A stretch of DNA of 64,000 nucleotides from Methylosinus sp. C49 (lineage in GTDB: Bacteria; Pseudomonadota; Alphaproteobacteria; Rhizobiales; Beijerinckiaceae). A model generated the notes under the pieces. That model was not told the DNA's origin, searched no databases, and was given only the letters and a program-made list of their open reading frames with translations. Numbering within the stretch: the first letter of the stretch is position 1; the number at the start of each line of letters is the position of its first letter. This document shows, one piece after another, positions 36,904 to 46,015 of this stretch. The stretch is taken from NCBI RefSeq assembly GCF_009936375.1, contig NZ_AP022335.1, forward strand, positions 114,245 to 178,244, read 5' to 3'. Both the position numbers and the translations under genes were made by a program.

Positions 36904-38739
36904 TCAGTCGAGTTCGAAAGCGTTCCTGTAGTCGAGCGCCAGCTCGGGATTCTGTTCGCTCTTGTGCAGCACGCAATCGCCGACGGCCAGGAATTCGATG
37001 TCGGAGCCCATGAAGCAGCGAAAGGCGTCTTCCGGAGTCGAGACAATCGGCTCGCCGCGCACATTGAAACTCGTATTGATCAGGACCGGGCAACCCGTGA
37101 GCGTCTCGAAACGCGTCAAGAGCCGATGAAATCGTGGATTGGTTTCGACATGAACGGTTTGGATGCGGGCCGAATAGTCGACATGAGTGACGGCCGGAAT
37201 ATCCGAGCGCGGCACATTGAGCTTTTCGATGCCGAAGAGCGCTTGCTCGGCGTCAGTCATGGCGTGACGGTGGTCCGGCGTCACGTTTGCGACGAGCAGC
37301 ATGTAAGGCGTATCGCAATCGATCTCGAACCACTCGGCGACGCGCTCGCGTAGCACCGAGGGCGCGAAGGGCCGAAAACTCTCGCGAAACTTGACCTTGA
37401 GATTGAGCGCCTTCTGCATGGTCGGCGAACGCGGATCGCCGAGGATCGAGCGTCCGCCGAGCGCGCGCGGCCCGAATTCCATCCGCCCCTGATGCCAGCC
37501 GACGGCCTTGCCGGCGACGAGCGCCTGCACGGTCTCCTCGATCAACGCGTCGTCGTCGACGACGAGGAAGTTCGCTCCCATCGCGGCGAGTCGGCGCTCT
37601 ATGTCGGTCTGTTCGTATCGCGGCCCTAAAAAGGATCCTTTCATCGCATCCTCGCCAGGAGAAATGCGCCGGGGCTGCCTCTTTTGATGATGATAGGCTC
37701 CGAGTGCGGCCCCCAGCGCGCCGCCGGCGTCGCCCGCCGCCGGCTGGATGAAGATCGATTCGAATCGGCCATCGCGAAGCACCTTGCCATTGGCGACGCA
37801 ATTGAGCGCGACGCCGCCCGCGAGACAAAGATTCTTTTCCCCTGTTTCAGACGCCAGCGACCGCGTCATGCGCAGCACGACCTCCTCCGTCACCGCCTGC
37901 ACTGACGCGGCGAGATCCATGTGGCGCTGGTCCAGCGGTTGTTCGGGGAGTCGCGGCGGCCCACCGAAGAGACGATCGAACTTTTCACTCGTCATGGTGA
38001 AACCCGTGCAGTAGCCGAAGTAATCGAGATCGAGTCGAAACGAGCCGTCCGCTTTGACATCGATCAATTCGTCGAACATCAGCTTCGCGTATCGAGGCTC
38101 GCCATAAGGCGCGAGGCCCATCAGCTTATATTCGCCGGAGTTGACTTTGAAGCCCGTGTAATAGGTCAGCGCCGAATAGAGAAGGCCGAGCGAATGCGGA
38201 AAATGGATTTCCTTGAGAATCGACAAATCCGCTCCGTTGCCGAGCGCGACGGATGTCGTCGTCCATTCGCCGACGCCATCCATCGTGAGCACGACCGCAC
38301 GCTCGAAACCGGATGGATAGAAAGCCGAAGCCGCATGAGAGAAATGGTGCTCGGAGAAGAGCAGCTTGTCACGCGCGGCCAGGCCTCGGTCGATGGAGTC
38401 GAGCTCTTTTGTCAGAATGTCGCGCTGAAAAATCTTCTCGCCGATCCAGAGCGGCATCGCCTCGCGGAAAGATGCGAAGCCGCGCGGCGCGAAAGCGAGA
38501 TAGGTCTCGAGAAGCCGCTCGAACTTTATAAAGGGCTTCTCGTAATAGACGACATGGTCGATCTCGGCGCCGGTCGCGCCCGCCTGTTCCAGGCAAAAGC
38601 GTAACGCATTCGCCGGAAAAGCGGGGTCATGCTTGATGCGAGTGAAGCGCTCTTCCTGCGCCGCCGAGACGATCTCGCCGTCGTGAATGAGCGCTGCCGC
38701 GCTATCGTGATAGAAAGCCGAGACGCCCAGGATCAGCAT
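36904..38739 (-). CDS. Carbamoyltransferase of the NodU/CmcH/TobZ family
   Basis: 611 residues. It transfers a carbamoyl group from carbamoyl phosphate via carbamoyl-AMP to a hydroxyl of a sugar or other small molecule in the cytoplasm. The N-terminal Kae1-like domain shows 'GVSAFYHDSAAALIHDGEIV', 'SEHHFSHAASAFYPSGF' and 'VVLTMDGVGEW'. The C-terminal YrdC-like domain shows 'GWHQGRMEFGPRALGGRSIL' and 'VLINTSFNVRGEPIV'. Full length. It heads no visible sugar operon but is followed upstream on the same strand by DUF5989 and SxtJ genes, its usual partners in polysaccharide-modifying cassettes. Confidence 0.93.
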   Translation of the reverse strand: MLILGVSAFYHDSAAALIHDGEIVSAAQEERFTRIKHDPAFPANALRFCLEQAGATGAEIDHVVYYEKPFIKFERLLETYLAFAPRGFASFREAMPLWIGEKIFQRDILTKELDSIDRGLAARDKLLFSEHHFSHAASAFYPSGFERAVVLTMDGVGEWTTTSVALGNGADLSILKEIHFPHSLGLLYSALTYYTGFKVNSGEYKLMGLAPYGEPRYAKLMFDELIDVKADGSFRLDLDYFGYCTGFTMTSEKFDRLFGGPPRLPEQPLDQRHMDLAASVQAVTEEVVLRMTRSLASETGEKNLCLAGGVALNCVANGKVLRDGRFESIFIQPAAGDAGGALGAALGAYHHQKRQPRRISPGEDAMKGSFLGPRYEQTDIERRLAAMGANFLVVDDDALIEETVQALVAGKAVGWHQGRMEFGPRALGGRSILGDPRSPTMQKALNLKVKFRESFRPFAPSVLRERVAEWFEIDCDTPYMLLVANVTPDHRHAMTDAEQALFGIEKLNVPRSDIPAVTHVDYSARIQTVHVETNPRFHRLLTRFETLTGCPVLINTSFNVRGEPIVSTPEDAFRCFMGSDIEFLAVGDCVLHKSEQNPELALDYRNAFELD

Positions 38740-38747
38740 GCTTGGCC

Positions 38748-38897
38748 TTAGAACAGTGTGTAGATGAAGGGCGCGACGACCGACCCCTGACTCAACACGA
38801 AAACCGCGCCGAACAGCATGAACAGGACGAGGAGCGGAATCATCCAGAGCTTCTTGCGCGTGCGCAGATAGGCGACGAACTCTTTCAAGAAGGCCAT
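38748..38897 (-). CDS. Small DUF5989-type membrane protein (49 residues)
   Basis: Reads 'MAFLKEFVAYLRTRKKLWMI' followed by one hydrophobic helix and the C-terminus 'QGSVVAPFIYTLF', which matches my recollection of DUF5989 proteins that accompany NodU-type carbamoyltransferases. It lies 8 bp upstream of the carbamoyltransferase start codon and 10 bp after the SxtJ-like gene, so the three are surely co-transcribed. Its role is unknown; it may hold the enzyme at the membrane. Confidence 0.82.
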   Translation of the reverse strand: MAFLKEFVAYLRTRKKLWMIPLLVLFMLFGAVFVLSQGSVVAPFIYTLF

Positions 38898-38907
38898 TGT
38901 ATCCTCT

Positions 38908-39330
38908 TCAGAACTGTTGCTTCATAGAGTCTGGCGCAGGACCCGGCGGGTCGCGGCTGATCCAATAGGTCGACCGAGACGACGGTCGCAACCGGAGAAT
39001 GTCGCTTCCGAGGGCCTTCAAAACGAGCGCGACGGGCCACACCGCGCCAAAGAATAGAAGCCCCAAGATAAACGGGCTCATCACGGCGTGTAGCGCCAGT
39101 CCCAGCTTGAACCACAGGCGGTTCAAAGGCGCTAGAGCGTCGGATTTGAAAAATGCGAGACTGCCGAAAAGCAGGCCTGTCGCGACGGACCACCACCGGA
39201 TCGATTCCCCATGACGAAGCGCCGGCCAAAAGGCGACGGCGAGAAAAATGGCCGCGAACGCCAGTCCGAAGCTGCGATCGGAAGAGGCGACCAATCTACG
39301 ATTGGCTTTCAGCGATTCATGTCCTGTCAT
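38908..39330 (-). CDS. SxtJ-family membrane protein
   Basis: 140 residues with three to four hydrophobic segments (about 22-40, 45-62 and 78-108). 'RLWFKLGLALHAVMSPFILG' is the characteristic core of SxtJ-like proteins, named from a saxitoxin cluster where they also sit beside a carbamoyltransferase. First gene of the SxtJ-DUF5989-carbamoyltransferase unit; upstream are 282 bp with no gene and presumably the promoter. Biochemical function is not known. Confidence 0.8.
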   Translation of the reverse strand: MTGHESLKANRRLVASSDRSFGLAFAAIFLAVAFWPALRHGESIRWWSVATGLLFGSLAFFKSDALAPLNRLWFKLGLALHAVMSPFILGLLFFGAVWPVALVLKALGSDILRLRPSSRSTYWISRDPPGPAPDSMKQQF

Positions 39331-39612
39331 CGAGCGATCTTCTCTGATTGGTCGCTCATGAGCGACGAGGCGATGTGGATGCGCGCGATCCGTCTGTCGC
39401 TCGCCTTCGGCAAGGTCGCCGCCGGCCGCGCACGTCGGATGTCCTTTCCATCATGGGCTTAGCCGACGTGACGCTCCGCCGTGTCAAATCGGAATTTACG
39501 CACACTGACGGGAGCCCCCTGGACAAAGAAAGCAGTATCCGACACTCATCCCCCGCAAGCCCAGACAACCTCTTCGAACGAGAATGGCGTCCCCCGAGGA
39601 GCGCGCCCCTCA

Positions 39613-40887
39613 TCATTTCTTCCCGATCGACGCGAGCGCTTCCTCGAGCGCTGGCCGGAGATAGTCCGCGAATTTCTCTGCGCCTTTCGGAGTCGGATGA
39701 ATGCTGTCGAAGAAATAGGCGCCGCCCTGCGGCCCATCGGCCACGGACGCCATGACGTCGGCGAGATCGAACGTCATCGCGCCGGCGAGACGCGCCGCCT
39801 CGAGATAGGCGCGCCCGCGTCCCTTCATGTATTCGACGGCGTCCCTAGCTTCGACGGCGCGCAGCCCATCGCTCGTCGCGCAGGTCAAAGGCACGCGCAT
39901 ATCGGCGAAATGGAAGCTGGACGACGGCGCTCCATAAGTCGACGGCTCGCTCACCACGAGCAGCTCCGCGCCGAGCAGACGCTTCATCTCGCTCCGAAAT
40001 TCAGGCAGATTCGCCTTCCAATCCTCGAAGGCGAGGTCTGTCAATTTGCGCGGCGAGTCGGCGCCATTGCAAGCGTCGAGCTCGACCTTCGGCAAATTCT
40101 GCTGTCCGCCCTGTATCTTCAACAAACCGGCTACGGCCATGGAAGGCGGCTCGGGAACGCCGTTGTTTTGCGCGGCGCCGGCGGGCGGCTTTGCAGAAGC
40201 GACCGTCGTCATACGCGCGACGCGCAGCAGATATTTTGCCCATGCAAGCGTTCGGAACGAAAAGCGACGAGATTTGTGCTCGGTCAAATAATCTTTCTCG
40301 TATATGGTCGCGAGACCGCTCGAAAATTGGTCGAATCTGTAGCGGGAATTGACGTCGGCGAAACGGCGGGACCATGCGGAATCGTTGTGGTTCGTCGCTA
40401 GCACGACAAGGTCGAATCGGTCGCCTCGTTCGGCTAAATACTTGGCGGTGATGTATTGGCTCAGCATCCCGGCCTCGGACATGCCGGCGTTGTACGTGGC
40501 GATCTCGTCGCCGTCGCCGAGCCTTCCCGGCCACCGCGCAGCGTCGGGAAGAAACATCCCCTCCGTCACACTGCCGCCGAGAAACAAAACCTGATAGCGC
40601 GCCTTGCGCACCGGCTCGGGCGCGATGAAGCGATGGGGACCCACATGAAACGCGACCGTCTCCGCGCCCTCATACAGTCCACGAATGTCGAACACGACCG
40701 AGTAATCCGGCGGAAAAAGGCGCGGTGCGCCGGGACTACGTTGAACTGCCTTCAAATATTCCAGGTTCGAGCCGTCATCGTCGCCAGGGACGGGCGGAAG
40801 CGCCAGACGAAAAACCACTTCGGCGAGAGCCACTCCCAGAACCAGCGAGAGGGAGACGGCGAGGACTGCCATGGCTTTTTGTTTCAT
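39613..40887 (-). CDS. Membrane-anchored SGNH/GDSL-type hydrolase
   Basis: About 424 residues. An N-terminal hydrophobic helix (about 5-25) acts as signal or anchor. SGNH blocks are visible: 'FLGGSVTEGMFLPD' with the catalytic Ser, 'TYNAGMSEAG' (Gly), 'LATNHNDSAW' (Asn) and 'FFDSIHPTPKG' with the Asp/His pair. Such enzymes esterify or deacetylate carbohydrates in the periplasm. It lies in the same direction as the carbamoyltransferase cassette, 282 bp upstream, and probably modifies the same glycan. Start chosen at 40887 because a GGA lies 9 bp upstream; an ATG at 40896 is the alternative. Confidence 0.78.
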   Translation of the reverse strand: MKQKAMAVLAVSLSLVLGVALAEVVFRLALPPVPGDDDGSNLEYLKAVQRSPGAPRLFPPDYSVVFDIRGLYEGAETVAFHVGPHRFIAPEPVRKARYQVLFLGGSVTEGMFLPDAARWPGRLGDGDEIATYNAGMSEAGMLSQYITAKYLAERGDRFDLVVLATNHNDSAWSRRFADVNSRYRFDQFSSGLATIYEKDYLTEHKSRRFSFRTLAWAKYLLRVARMTTVASAKPPAGAAQNNGVPEPPSMAVAGLLKIQGGQQNLPKVELDACNGADSPRKLTDLAFEDWKANLPEFRSEMKRLLGAELLVVSEPSTYGAPSSSFHFADMRVPLTCATSDGLRAVEARDAVEYMKGRGRAYLEAARLAGAMTFDLADVMASVADGPQGGAYFFDSIHPTPKGAEKFADYLRPALEEALASIGKK

Positions 40888-40896
40888 TGCAAACAT

Positions 40897-41206
40897 TCCG
40901 TTGGTTCTCGAGCAGCGTCATGACGAGTTCGAATGCATTCTTTTTCGCTACAGGCTCACACCACTCTCGTTCTCGTGGCCAATCCGTACTTTGTCGCGAG
41001 TAATTGGCATCACGTTGGCGTTTCTAGATTGCCGCCGATCGCGATCGGGGGTTCTGAGAGCACGCCGCCGCATCGCGTTGACTATCTGTCGCCTCGTAGT
41101 CCAGTTGTTCGACGGATGCATGGTCCGAACTCGCTGCGCGCCTTCTCTTTCTAGAGATTTTCAAAGGGAAGTGTGTTTCTGATCGATATCTCGGCCGTGG
41201 GCGCCG
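40897..41206. other. 310-bp gap without a gene
   Basis: Between the SGNH gene start and the stop of the truncated haem-oxygenase-like gene. I see no ribosome site plus reading frame of note. The leftward frames just after the truncated gene do not restore its missing C-terminus, so the rest of that gene is not hidden here. Confidence 0.4.
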
Positions 41207-41446
41207 TCAGTCTTTCGCGAGCTGATGTCGTAATAGCGGCGCGCGATAGCGTTCGTCATTCGTGCGAGACGCCGCGAGAGCGAGCAGCGGAAATGTGTGC
41301 TTCACATGGTGATAGGCTTCTGTGAGAAAGCTCTGATAGAGCGTCCGGCTGGCTCCCGCCTGCATAGCGCGGCGGACCAATGGAATCGTGTGAAGCTCAT
41401 CGCGCTCCGCCGCAGTGTCGCGGACGAGACGTTCATAGAATGTCAT
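41207..41446 (-). CDS. Truncated haem-oxygenase-like / iron-containing redox enzyme (TenA-UndA-like), N-terminal third
   Basis: 79 residues: 'MTFYERLVRDTAAERDEL' and 'LYQSFLTEAYHHVKHTFPLL', the first helices of the haem-oxygenase-like di-iron oxidase (HDO) family, in which such His residues and a Glu ligate iron. Full members have about 220-260 residues; here a TGA comes before most iron ligands. It overlaps the end of the AMP-ligase gene by 4 bp, the normal arrangement for this pair. Either it is a pseudogene or a short form is retained. In intact systems the ligase supplies an activated fatty acid to be oxidised. Confidence 0.65.
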   Translation of the reverse strand: MTFYERLVRDTAAERDELHTIPLVRRAMQAGASRTLYQSFLTEAYHHVKHTFPLLALAASRTNDERYRAPLLRHQLAKD

Positions 41447-42966
41447 TGCGGTTCCCTCTCGGAGAAAGTCGGGATTGACGAGAATTCGGCAGCCGTTTTT
41501 GCGAGGCGGCTGCGGACGATGCGCCCGTTGCTCGTGACGAGACCGGACGCCAGCGCGGTCTCCAGCGGGATGACTTTCGCCACCTTCGGCACTGCATAGT
41601 CGGGAGCGCCGCGGCAGCATTGTCTGATCAGCTCGATCACTTGCGCCGCATCGGCAGAGCTGAACCAGGCCACGCCTCTTTGGGAAGGAATCAGAAAGAC
41701 GGTCAAATGTGGTTCGCCATGTCCGACGACGCCGCAAAGCCCGATCCGCGGATCGGCCAGAAGCATTGTTTCGACCCATTCGGCGCTGACGTTGCGGCCG
41801 AAGGCGGTCACGATCAGATTGTCCGTGCGGCCATAGACAGAGACATATCCATCGGCGTCGACCCCGCCGAGATCTCTTGTTCGCCAAGGTCCCCTACTTC
41901 GAGCGCGGCCGAGGTATCCATCCATGATGGTCGGCCCATCCACGATAATTTCACCTTTTTCGACATGAACGAGGAGGCCCTTCAGAGGCGGTCCGACGGT
42001 TCCGGGGCGTCGAGCGCCAGCTCGATTGACACTGACCACGGAGCAGCATTCGGACAGGCCATAGCCTTCGTGAACGGGTATGCCGATCGACCAGGCCGCC
42101 TCCGCCACCGCAGATGGCGTCGGCCCGCCGCCCACCGCGACGAAGCGAAGAGAGGCGGGAGCCCGTCGACGCGCCGCTTCGAGCTCGCCGACCCATGCTT
42201 TGAGAAGTTGCGGAACGAGAACGCTAGTGGTGGGGCGATGCTTTTCGAAGGACGCGGAGAGGCCGGATGCGGCGCCGCGACCCACAGCTTCGGCGAGATC
42301 GCAGTCGAGAAAGGTTCGCGCGCCGACGAGGGCCGGCGCGAAAAGCGCGCAAATGGATTCCAGCAGCAGGGGCAGCGGAAGCACAGAAAGATAGGTATCG
42401 TCTTCGCGGGCGCCGATCGCTTCGGTGAGCGCCGCCGCCGACCAGCCGATCTGTCCGCTTTCGTGACGAACGCCTTTCGGACGCCCCGTGCTGCCCGACG
42501 TATAGATGATCTGACCAAAGCCTTCGACCGGCGAAACGATCTCGTCTTGACGCCGCGTCATCTCGATGAGCCGGATACACGCGCCGGCTCCTGTCGCCTT
42601 CGCCCTCGTCGAGGCGGTGACGAGCGCCAGCTCGACGCCCGCGTCTCGAACGATGTGGGAGTGCTGCTCGTCGCTGAAGAATGTCGGCAATGGAACGACG
42701 ATCTTGCCAGCTAGCGCCGAGGCGAATAGCGCAACTGCCCATTCGACGCTGTTCGGCGCAAATAGTCCGATAACCCGCGGGGCCGCCTCCAAATCCTTCG
42801 CCAGTCCGTAGATGGAGGCCAGCAGCTCGTTGCGTGTAAGCGACCGCCGCGCGTCGCTGATCGCAACCTTGTCTGGATTCGCGACCGCGCGCCGTCGCAT
42901 TGCCTCGAATAGCTCTCGCACCGTGACGGATCCCATAGTTGGATGGACGAATGGGATTTCGACCAT
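41443..42966 (-). CDS. AMP-binding acyl-CoA ligase-like enzyme
   Basis: 507 residues of the ANL superfamily. It activates a carboxylic acid, probably a fatty acid, as acyl-AMP in the cytoplasm. The P-loop 'IIYTSGSTGRPKGV' lies at 153-166, the A5 motif 'YGLSECC' at 302-308, and 'WRTRDLGGVDADGYVSVYGR' is the A7/A8 region. At the C-terminal A10 motif the usual catalytic Lys appears to be Arg ('TSNGRIVRS'), which could limit adenylation. It is coupled to the truncated oxidase gene. About 83 bp upstream lies a GTAAG-N6-GTAAG promoter element shared with two other genes here. Confidence 0.87.
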   Translation of the reverse strand: MVEIPFVHPTMGSVTVRELFEAMRRRAVANPDKVAISDARRSLTRNELLASIYGLAKDLEAAPRVIGLFAPNSVEWAVALFASALAGKIVVPLPTFFSDEQHSHIVRDAGVELALVTASTRAKATGAGACIRLIEMTRRQDEIVSPVEGFGQIIYTSGSTGRPKGVRHESGQIGWSAAALTEAIGAREDDTYLSVLPLPLLLESICALFAPALVGARTFLDCDLAEAVGRGAASGLSASFEKHRPTTSVLVPQLLKAWVGELEAARRRAPASLRFVAVGGGPTPSAVAEAAWSIGIPVHEGYGLSECCSVVSVNRAGARRPGTVGPPLKGLLVHVEKGEIIVDGPTIMDGYLGRARSRGPWRTRDLGGVDADGYVSVYGRTDNLIVTAFGRNVSAEWVETMLLADPRIGLCGVVGHGEPHLTVFLIPSQRGVAWFSSADAAQVIELIRQCCRGAPDYAVPKVAKVIPLETALASGLVTSNGRIVRSRLAKTAAEFSSIPTFSEREPQ

Positions 42967-43048
42967 GCCGCAGGATGCAGGCTACGTTCTGGCGCAACGT
43001 CGTCGCGAGTGATCGCCCCTGAAAGTCCTGCCGCTTCGATCATCGAAC

Positions 43049-43078
43049 GATGCTCGTCCGAGCTTACGGGCGTCTTAC
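43049..43078 (-). promoter_or_regulatory. Direct-repeat response-regulator box and promoter of the AMP-ligase gene
   Basis: On the minus strand GTAAG-ACGCCC-GTAAG (43063-43078), then 10 bp, then CATCGTTCGA. The two half-sites are 11 bp apart, as in PmrA/QseB-class boxes. The same layout with identical spacing occurs at 49393-49422 and 50219-50248. Confidence 0.6.
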
Positions 43079-43310
43079 GAGGCTCTGGTGGCGCAGTGGA
43101 AAAATCGGGGCGATATTGTGGCGTCGCGTCGAGCGCAACGAGAGGCGTTCCCGCGTCGGCGATTTCGGCTGCATGCGAGATGGGCTCTCGGACGACAGTA
43201 GCCAGCAAAAAAAGCGCCATCCGCCATGGACGGATAGCGCTCGATTTGTTTGCGACGGCGCATGCTCTCGGATCGACGCCACTCACTCGGAAAGCGTTCC
43301 GTTCCGCTCG

Positions 43311-44648
43311 CTAAATCATCAAGGGAGGGAAGCGCATCTCCGCGCAGCCGCCACCGCTCGCCTCGTTCCGCAGATCGAGCGCGCCTCCATGCGCCATCAT
43401 GGTTCGTTCGACGATCGAGAGTCCGAGGCCAGTCCCGTCACGCCGCTCGCTCCGTACATCGCCCTTTCGGCGACGTTCTGCGTCGAGGATCGGCGCTGGA
43501 AATCCCGGACCTCGATCGCGCACGATGATTGCCGGGCAATCTGTTACCTCGACGGTGATCAAGCTACTTTCAGGTGCATGGTCCTGCGCGTTTTCAATGA
43601 GGTTCCTAACGGCGCGAAAAATATGGTCGCGTCCGCCTGAGACGAGCACTGGCCTTTCCTCGCCCACGACCTCGATCATTTTTCCGCGCGTCACAACTTG
43701 CGGGGCAAGAAAGGCCGAGGCTTCACGAGCGACTTCCCGGAGGTCGAGGATAACCGGGGATTCGATTCGTAAGCGTCCGATGCGCGCTCTGTCCAGAAGC
43801 TGTTCCACGAGACGCGCCATCGCGCTTACGTCGCGCTCGAGTCCGCGGGCATGAGGGGCGTCCACGCTCGCCAGCTGCACCATCATGACCGCGAGCGGCG
43901 TTCGCAGCTCATGCGCCATGTCCGCGACGAATTCCTCTTGCATCCGATAGCCGTCTCGCAGGCGGTCGAATGCTTCGTTGACTGTTCGAACCAGCGCCAG
44001 AATATCGTCAGGGAGCCCTTCCTCGCTGAGGGACACCATAGCCCCTGCCGGTTGTACGTGCTTTGCCTCCTCTACCGTCCGAGCCAACCGTCCGAGCCCG
44101 ATGCGCACCACCAAAATGTTCGTGAGTAGAACAGCGAGCAGGAACGGGATCCATATCCAAGCAACTTCCTTCATGAGATTATGTACAACAGTTTGAAAAA
44201 CGATGTCGCCGACCGGAAAGACGATCTGCACATAGGCGGGCGGGGAGATTCGGGGGATTTGACGTGAAATTCCGTACAGCTCTGGATGCGCGTCGTTAGC
44301 CGGCAATCTGAAATATCGACCCTCGTCCAATGGAAAAAGGGCCTTTGTGATGTCGGTGGAGCCGGCCAATCGCTGACCAGCGGAATCGAGCACAATAAAA
44401 TAGCCGCCATGGCTCGCGATGCGGCGTATCGTCGAATCCTGGACGTCTGCGGTCAGCACTCCGTTAACGACTCTCAGATCTTTCGTGAGCTCGGAGGCAT
44501 AGCCTTGCAAAGTGCCTTCATAGAAATACGAATGAGGCTCGTGAAAGCGAGTATATAAATACATTGCGCCTACGCCTATTGCGCACAGCGCGACAACGCT
44601 GAGTCCGAGCACGAGACGACCGAATAAGCATCGAGGCATAAACGTCAT
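43311..44648 (-). CDS. Sensor histidine kinase (PmrB/QseC-like) of the 43-45 kb two-component system
   Basis: 445 residues. Membrane helices lie near 10-30 and 163-183, enclosing a periplasmic sensor of about 130 residues, followed by a HAMP segment. The H-box 'VADMAHELRTPLAVMM' gives H246. N-box 'NLIENAQDHAPE', G1 'RDRGPGF' and G2 'GTGLGLSIVERTM' are all intact. It overlaps the regulator gene by 4 bp and follows it, so both are on one leftward mRNA. Because direct-repeat boxes lie next to lipid-type genes nearby, it may sense envelope stress, but this is inference. Confidence 0.93.
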   Translation of the reverse strand: MTFMPRCLFGRLVLGLSVVALCAIGVGAMYLYTRFHEPHSYFYEGTLQGYASELTKDLRVVNGVLTADVQDSTIRRIASHGGYFIVLDSAGQRLAGSTDITKALFPLDEGRYFRLPANDAHPELYGISRQIPRISPPAYVQIVFPVGDIVFQTVVHNLMKEVAWIWIPFLLAVLLTNILVVRIGLGRLARTVEEAKHVQPAGAMVSLSEEGLPDDILALVRTVNEAFDRLRDGYRMQEEFVADMAHELRTPLAVMMVQLASVDAPHARGLERDVSAMARLVEQLLDRARIGRLRIESPVILDLREVAREASAFLAPQVVTRGKMIEVVGEERPVLVSGGRDHIFRAVRNLIENAQDHAPESSLITVEVTDCPAIIVRDRGPGFPAPILDAERRRKGDVRSERRDGTGLGLSIVERTMMAHGGALDLRNEASGGGCAEMRFPPLMI

Positions 44649-45322
44649 TGGCGAATCTCCGAAAGGAGGTATCCAATGCCTCGTAGAGTGACGATTTCCC
44701 GATTTGCGCCAGCGCCGGCGAGCTTCTTCCGCAGACGATGAATCAATACCTCGACAGCGTTGCCACTGACCTCTTCGTCATAGGCATAGAGCGCTTCCTC
44801 CAAGGACGATTTTTGAATGACGCGCCCAGAAAAGCGCATCAGCATCTCGAGAGCGCCGACCTCTCGTCGGCTGAAGTCGACAATCGCGCCATCGATCGTT
44901 GCGCGCCGTTCCTTTGCGTCCAGAGCGATATTTCCGTCCTGAAGCACATTCGGCAATGCCTTTCCGGGCCGGCGCAGCAACGCGCGAATGCGCGCCACCA
45001 GCTCATCCATGTTGAATGGCTTTCGAAGATAGTCGTCTGCACCGCCGTCGAGCCCGCTCACGACAGAGGCGGCGTCGACGCGGGCGGTGAGCAGCAGCAC
45101 GGGTATCGGCGAGCCGCGTCGCCGAAGAGCGCCGAGCAGATCCATGCCGTCCCCATCCGGCAGGCCGAGATCGAGCACAATGCAATCATATTCGAAAGTT
45201 TGCAAACCGACCTGAGCCTCGGCGAGAGCTCCGTATGGATCGACCGCGAACCCCGCGGAACGGAGCGCGCCAGCCGTCGGCTCACGCAAGCGTGGATTAT
45301 CCTCTAGGAGAAGTATGCGCAT
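44645..45322 (-). CDS. OmpR/PmrA-class response regulator
   Basis: 225 residues from 'MRILLLEDNPRLREPTAGAL'; a longer in-frame extension of 30 residues is unsupported. Receiver: E7, D8, phospho-acceptor D51 in 'VLDLGLPDGDG', T79 and K101 in 'LRKPFNMDEL'. The DNA-binding winged helix ends 'IVTLRGIGYLLSE'. Close in type to QseB/PmrA regulators, which bind 11-bp-spaced direct repeats. Three such repeats (CTTAC-N6-CTTAC) lie within 5 kb and are the best candidates for its targets. Confidence 0.93.
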   Translation of the reverse strand: MRILLLEDNPRLREPTAGALRSAGFAVDPYGALAEAQVGLQTFEYDCIVLDLGLPDGDGMDLLGALRRRGSPIPVLLLTARVDAASVVSGLDGGADDYLRKPFNMDELVARIRALLRRPGKALPNVLQDGNIALDAKERRATIDGAIVDFSRREVGALEMLMRFSGRVIQKSSLEEALYAYDEEVSGNAVEVLIHRLRKKLAGAGANREIVTLRGIGYLLSEIRQ

Positions 45323-45441
45323 AGGCGACTCGGGAAAGGATTGCTCGAACCAGCGAGCGCCCCGGAGAACCAAAAGACTATGGCGATACGGCGACATCAC
45401 GGCCTTGGCCAAAGACTGTCTATCGCCATTGCTTCGAGATT

Positions 45442-45467
45442 GCCCGGGAGCCGAAGGGGTCCCGGGC
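45442..45467 (-). terminator. Hairpin downstream of the DoxX gene
   Basis: GCCCGGGA and TCCCGGGC form a perfect 8-bp stem around a 10-base loop, 8 bp beyond the DoxX stop. No T-run follows on the minus strand (next bases AATCTCG), so if it terminates it is weak or factor-assisted. Confidence 0.5.
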
Positions 45468-45475
45468 GGCAGATA

Positions 45476-45904
45476 TCAGCCGAGTCGCGTGCTCGGCTCG
45501 CCGCGCTTGCGACCCCGGGCGACGAACAATGTCAGCGCGATGAGTAGCAAATTGAAAGGAACGACGGAGGCCTCTCCGCGAAAGAGGTGAAGCGGGATCG
45601 CAAGCGTCTGAATCGCAGCGAAGCCGATCGCCGCGGTCCGTGTCAAAGCGCCCCGAAAGCTCATGAAGGCCGGAAGAACGATGGCCACGGAGCCGGCCAG
45701 TTCCGCGCCGCCGATGAATCGCACCAAGGCGATTGGCGCATCCATCGGCCACGACACGCCCGCCTGCGCCATCTCGTGAGGCGTAAAAAATAGATGCATA
45801 TAGCCCGCCATCCCGAACATGGCCGCAAGCGCGATCTGCGCGGCCCATAGCCCTATTGTCACGCTGACCTTCGCCGCTGAATGCGCGGTATTGTTCATTG
45901 TCAT
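45476..45904 (-). CDS. DoxX-family membrane protein
   Basis: 142 residues from the ATG at 45904, preceded by GGAGT at 6 bp. Four hydrophobic helices; 'ALVRFIGGAELAGSVAIVLP' and 'LHLFRGEASVVPFNLLLIAL' match DoxX/YphA-type quinone-linked or redox membrane proteins. It is divergent from a LysR gene (111 bp between starts), and a ferredoxin gene follows beyond LysR. The same three-part association recurs at 61.3-64 kb. Exact activity is unknown. Confidence 0.85.
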   Translation of the reverse strand: MTMNNTAHSAAKVSVTIGLWAAQIALAAMFGMAGYMHLFFTPHEMAQAGVSWPMDAPIALVRFIGGAELAGSVAIVLPAFMSFRGALTRTAAIGFAAIQTLAIPLHLFRGEASVVPFNLLLIALTLFVARGRKRGEPSTRLG

Positions 45905-46015
45905 CCGATGACTCCTTTTTGGCCGCTCCGCGCGACCGTCCATCATCGGCACATTATCAATCGCTTTAAATTTGATCATTGCAGCCTATATTGATGCCGG
46001 CTTTCCTCTGAGTGA

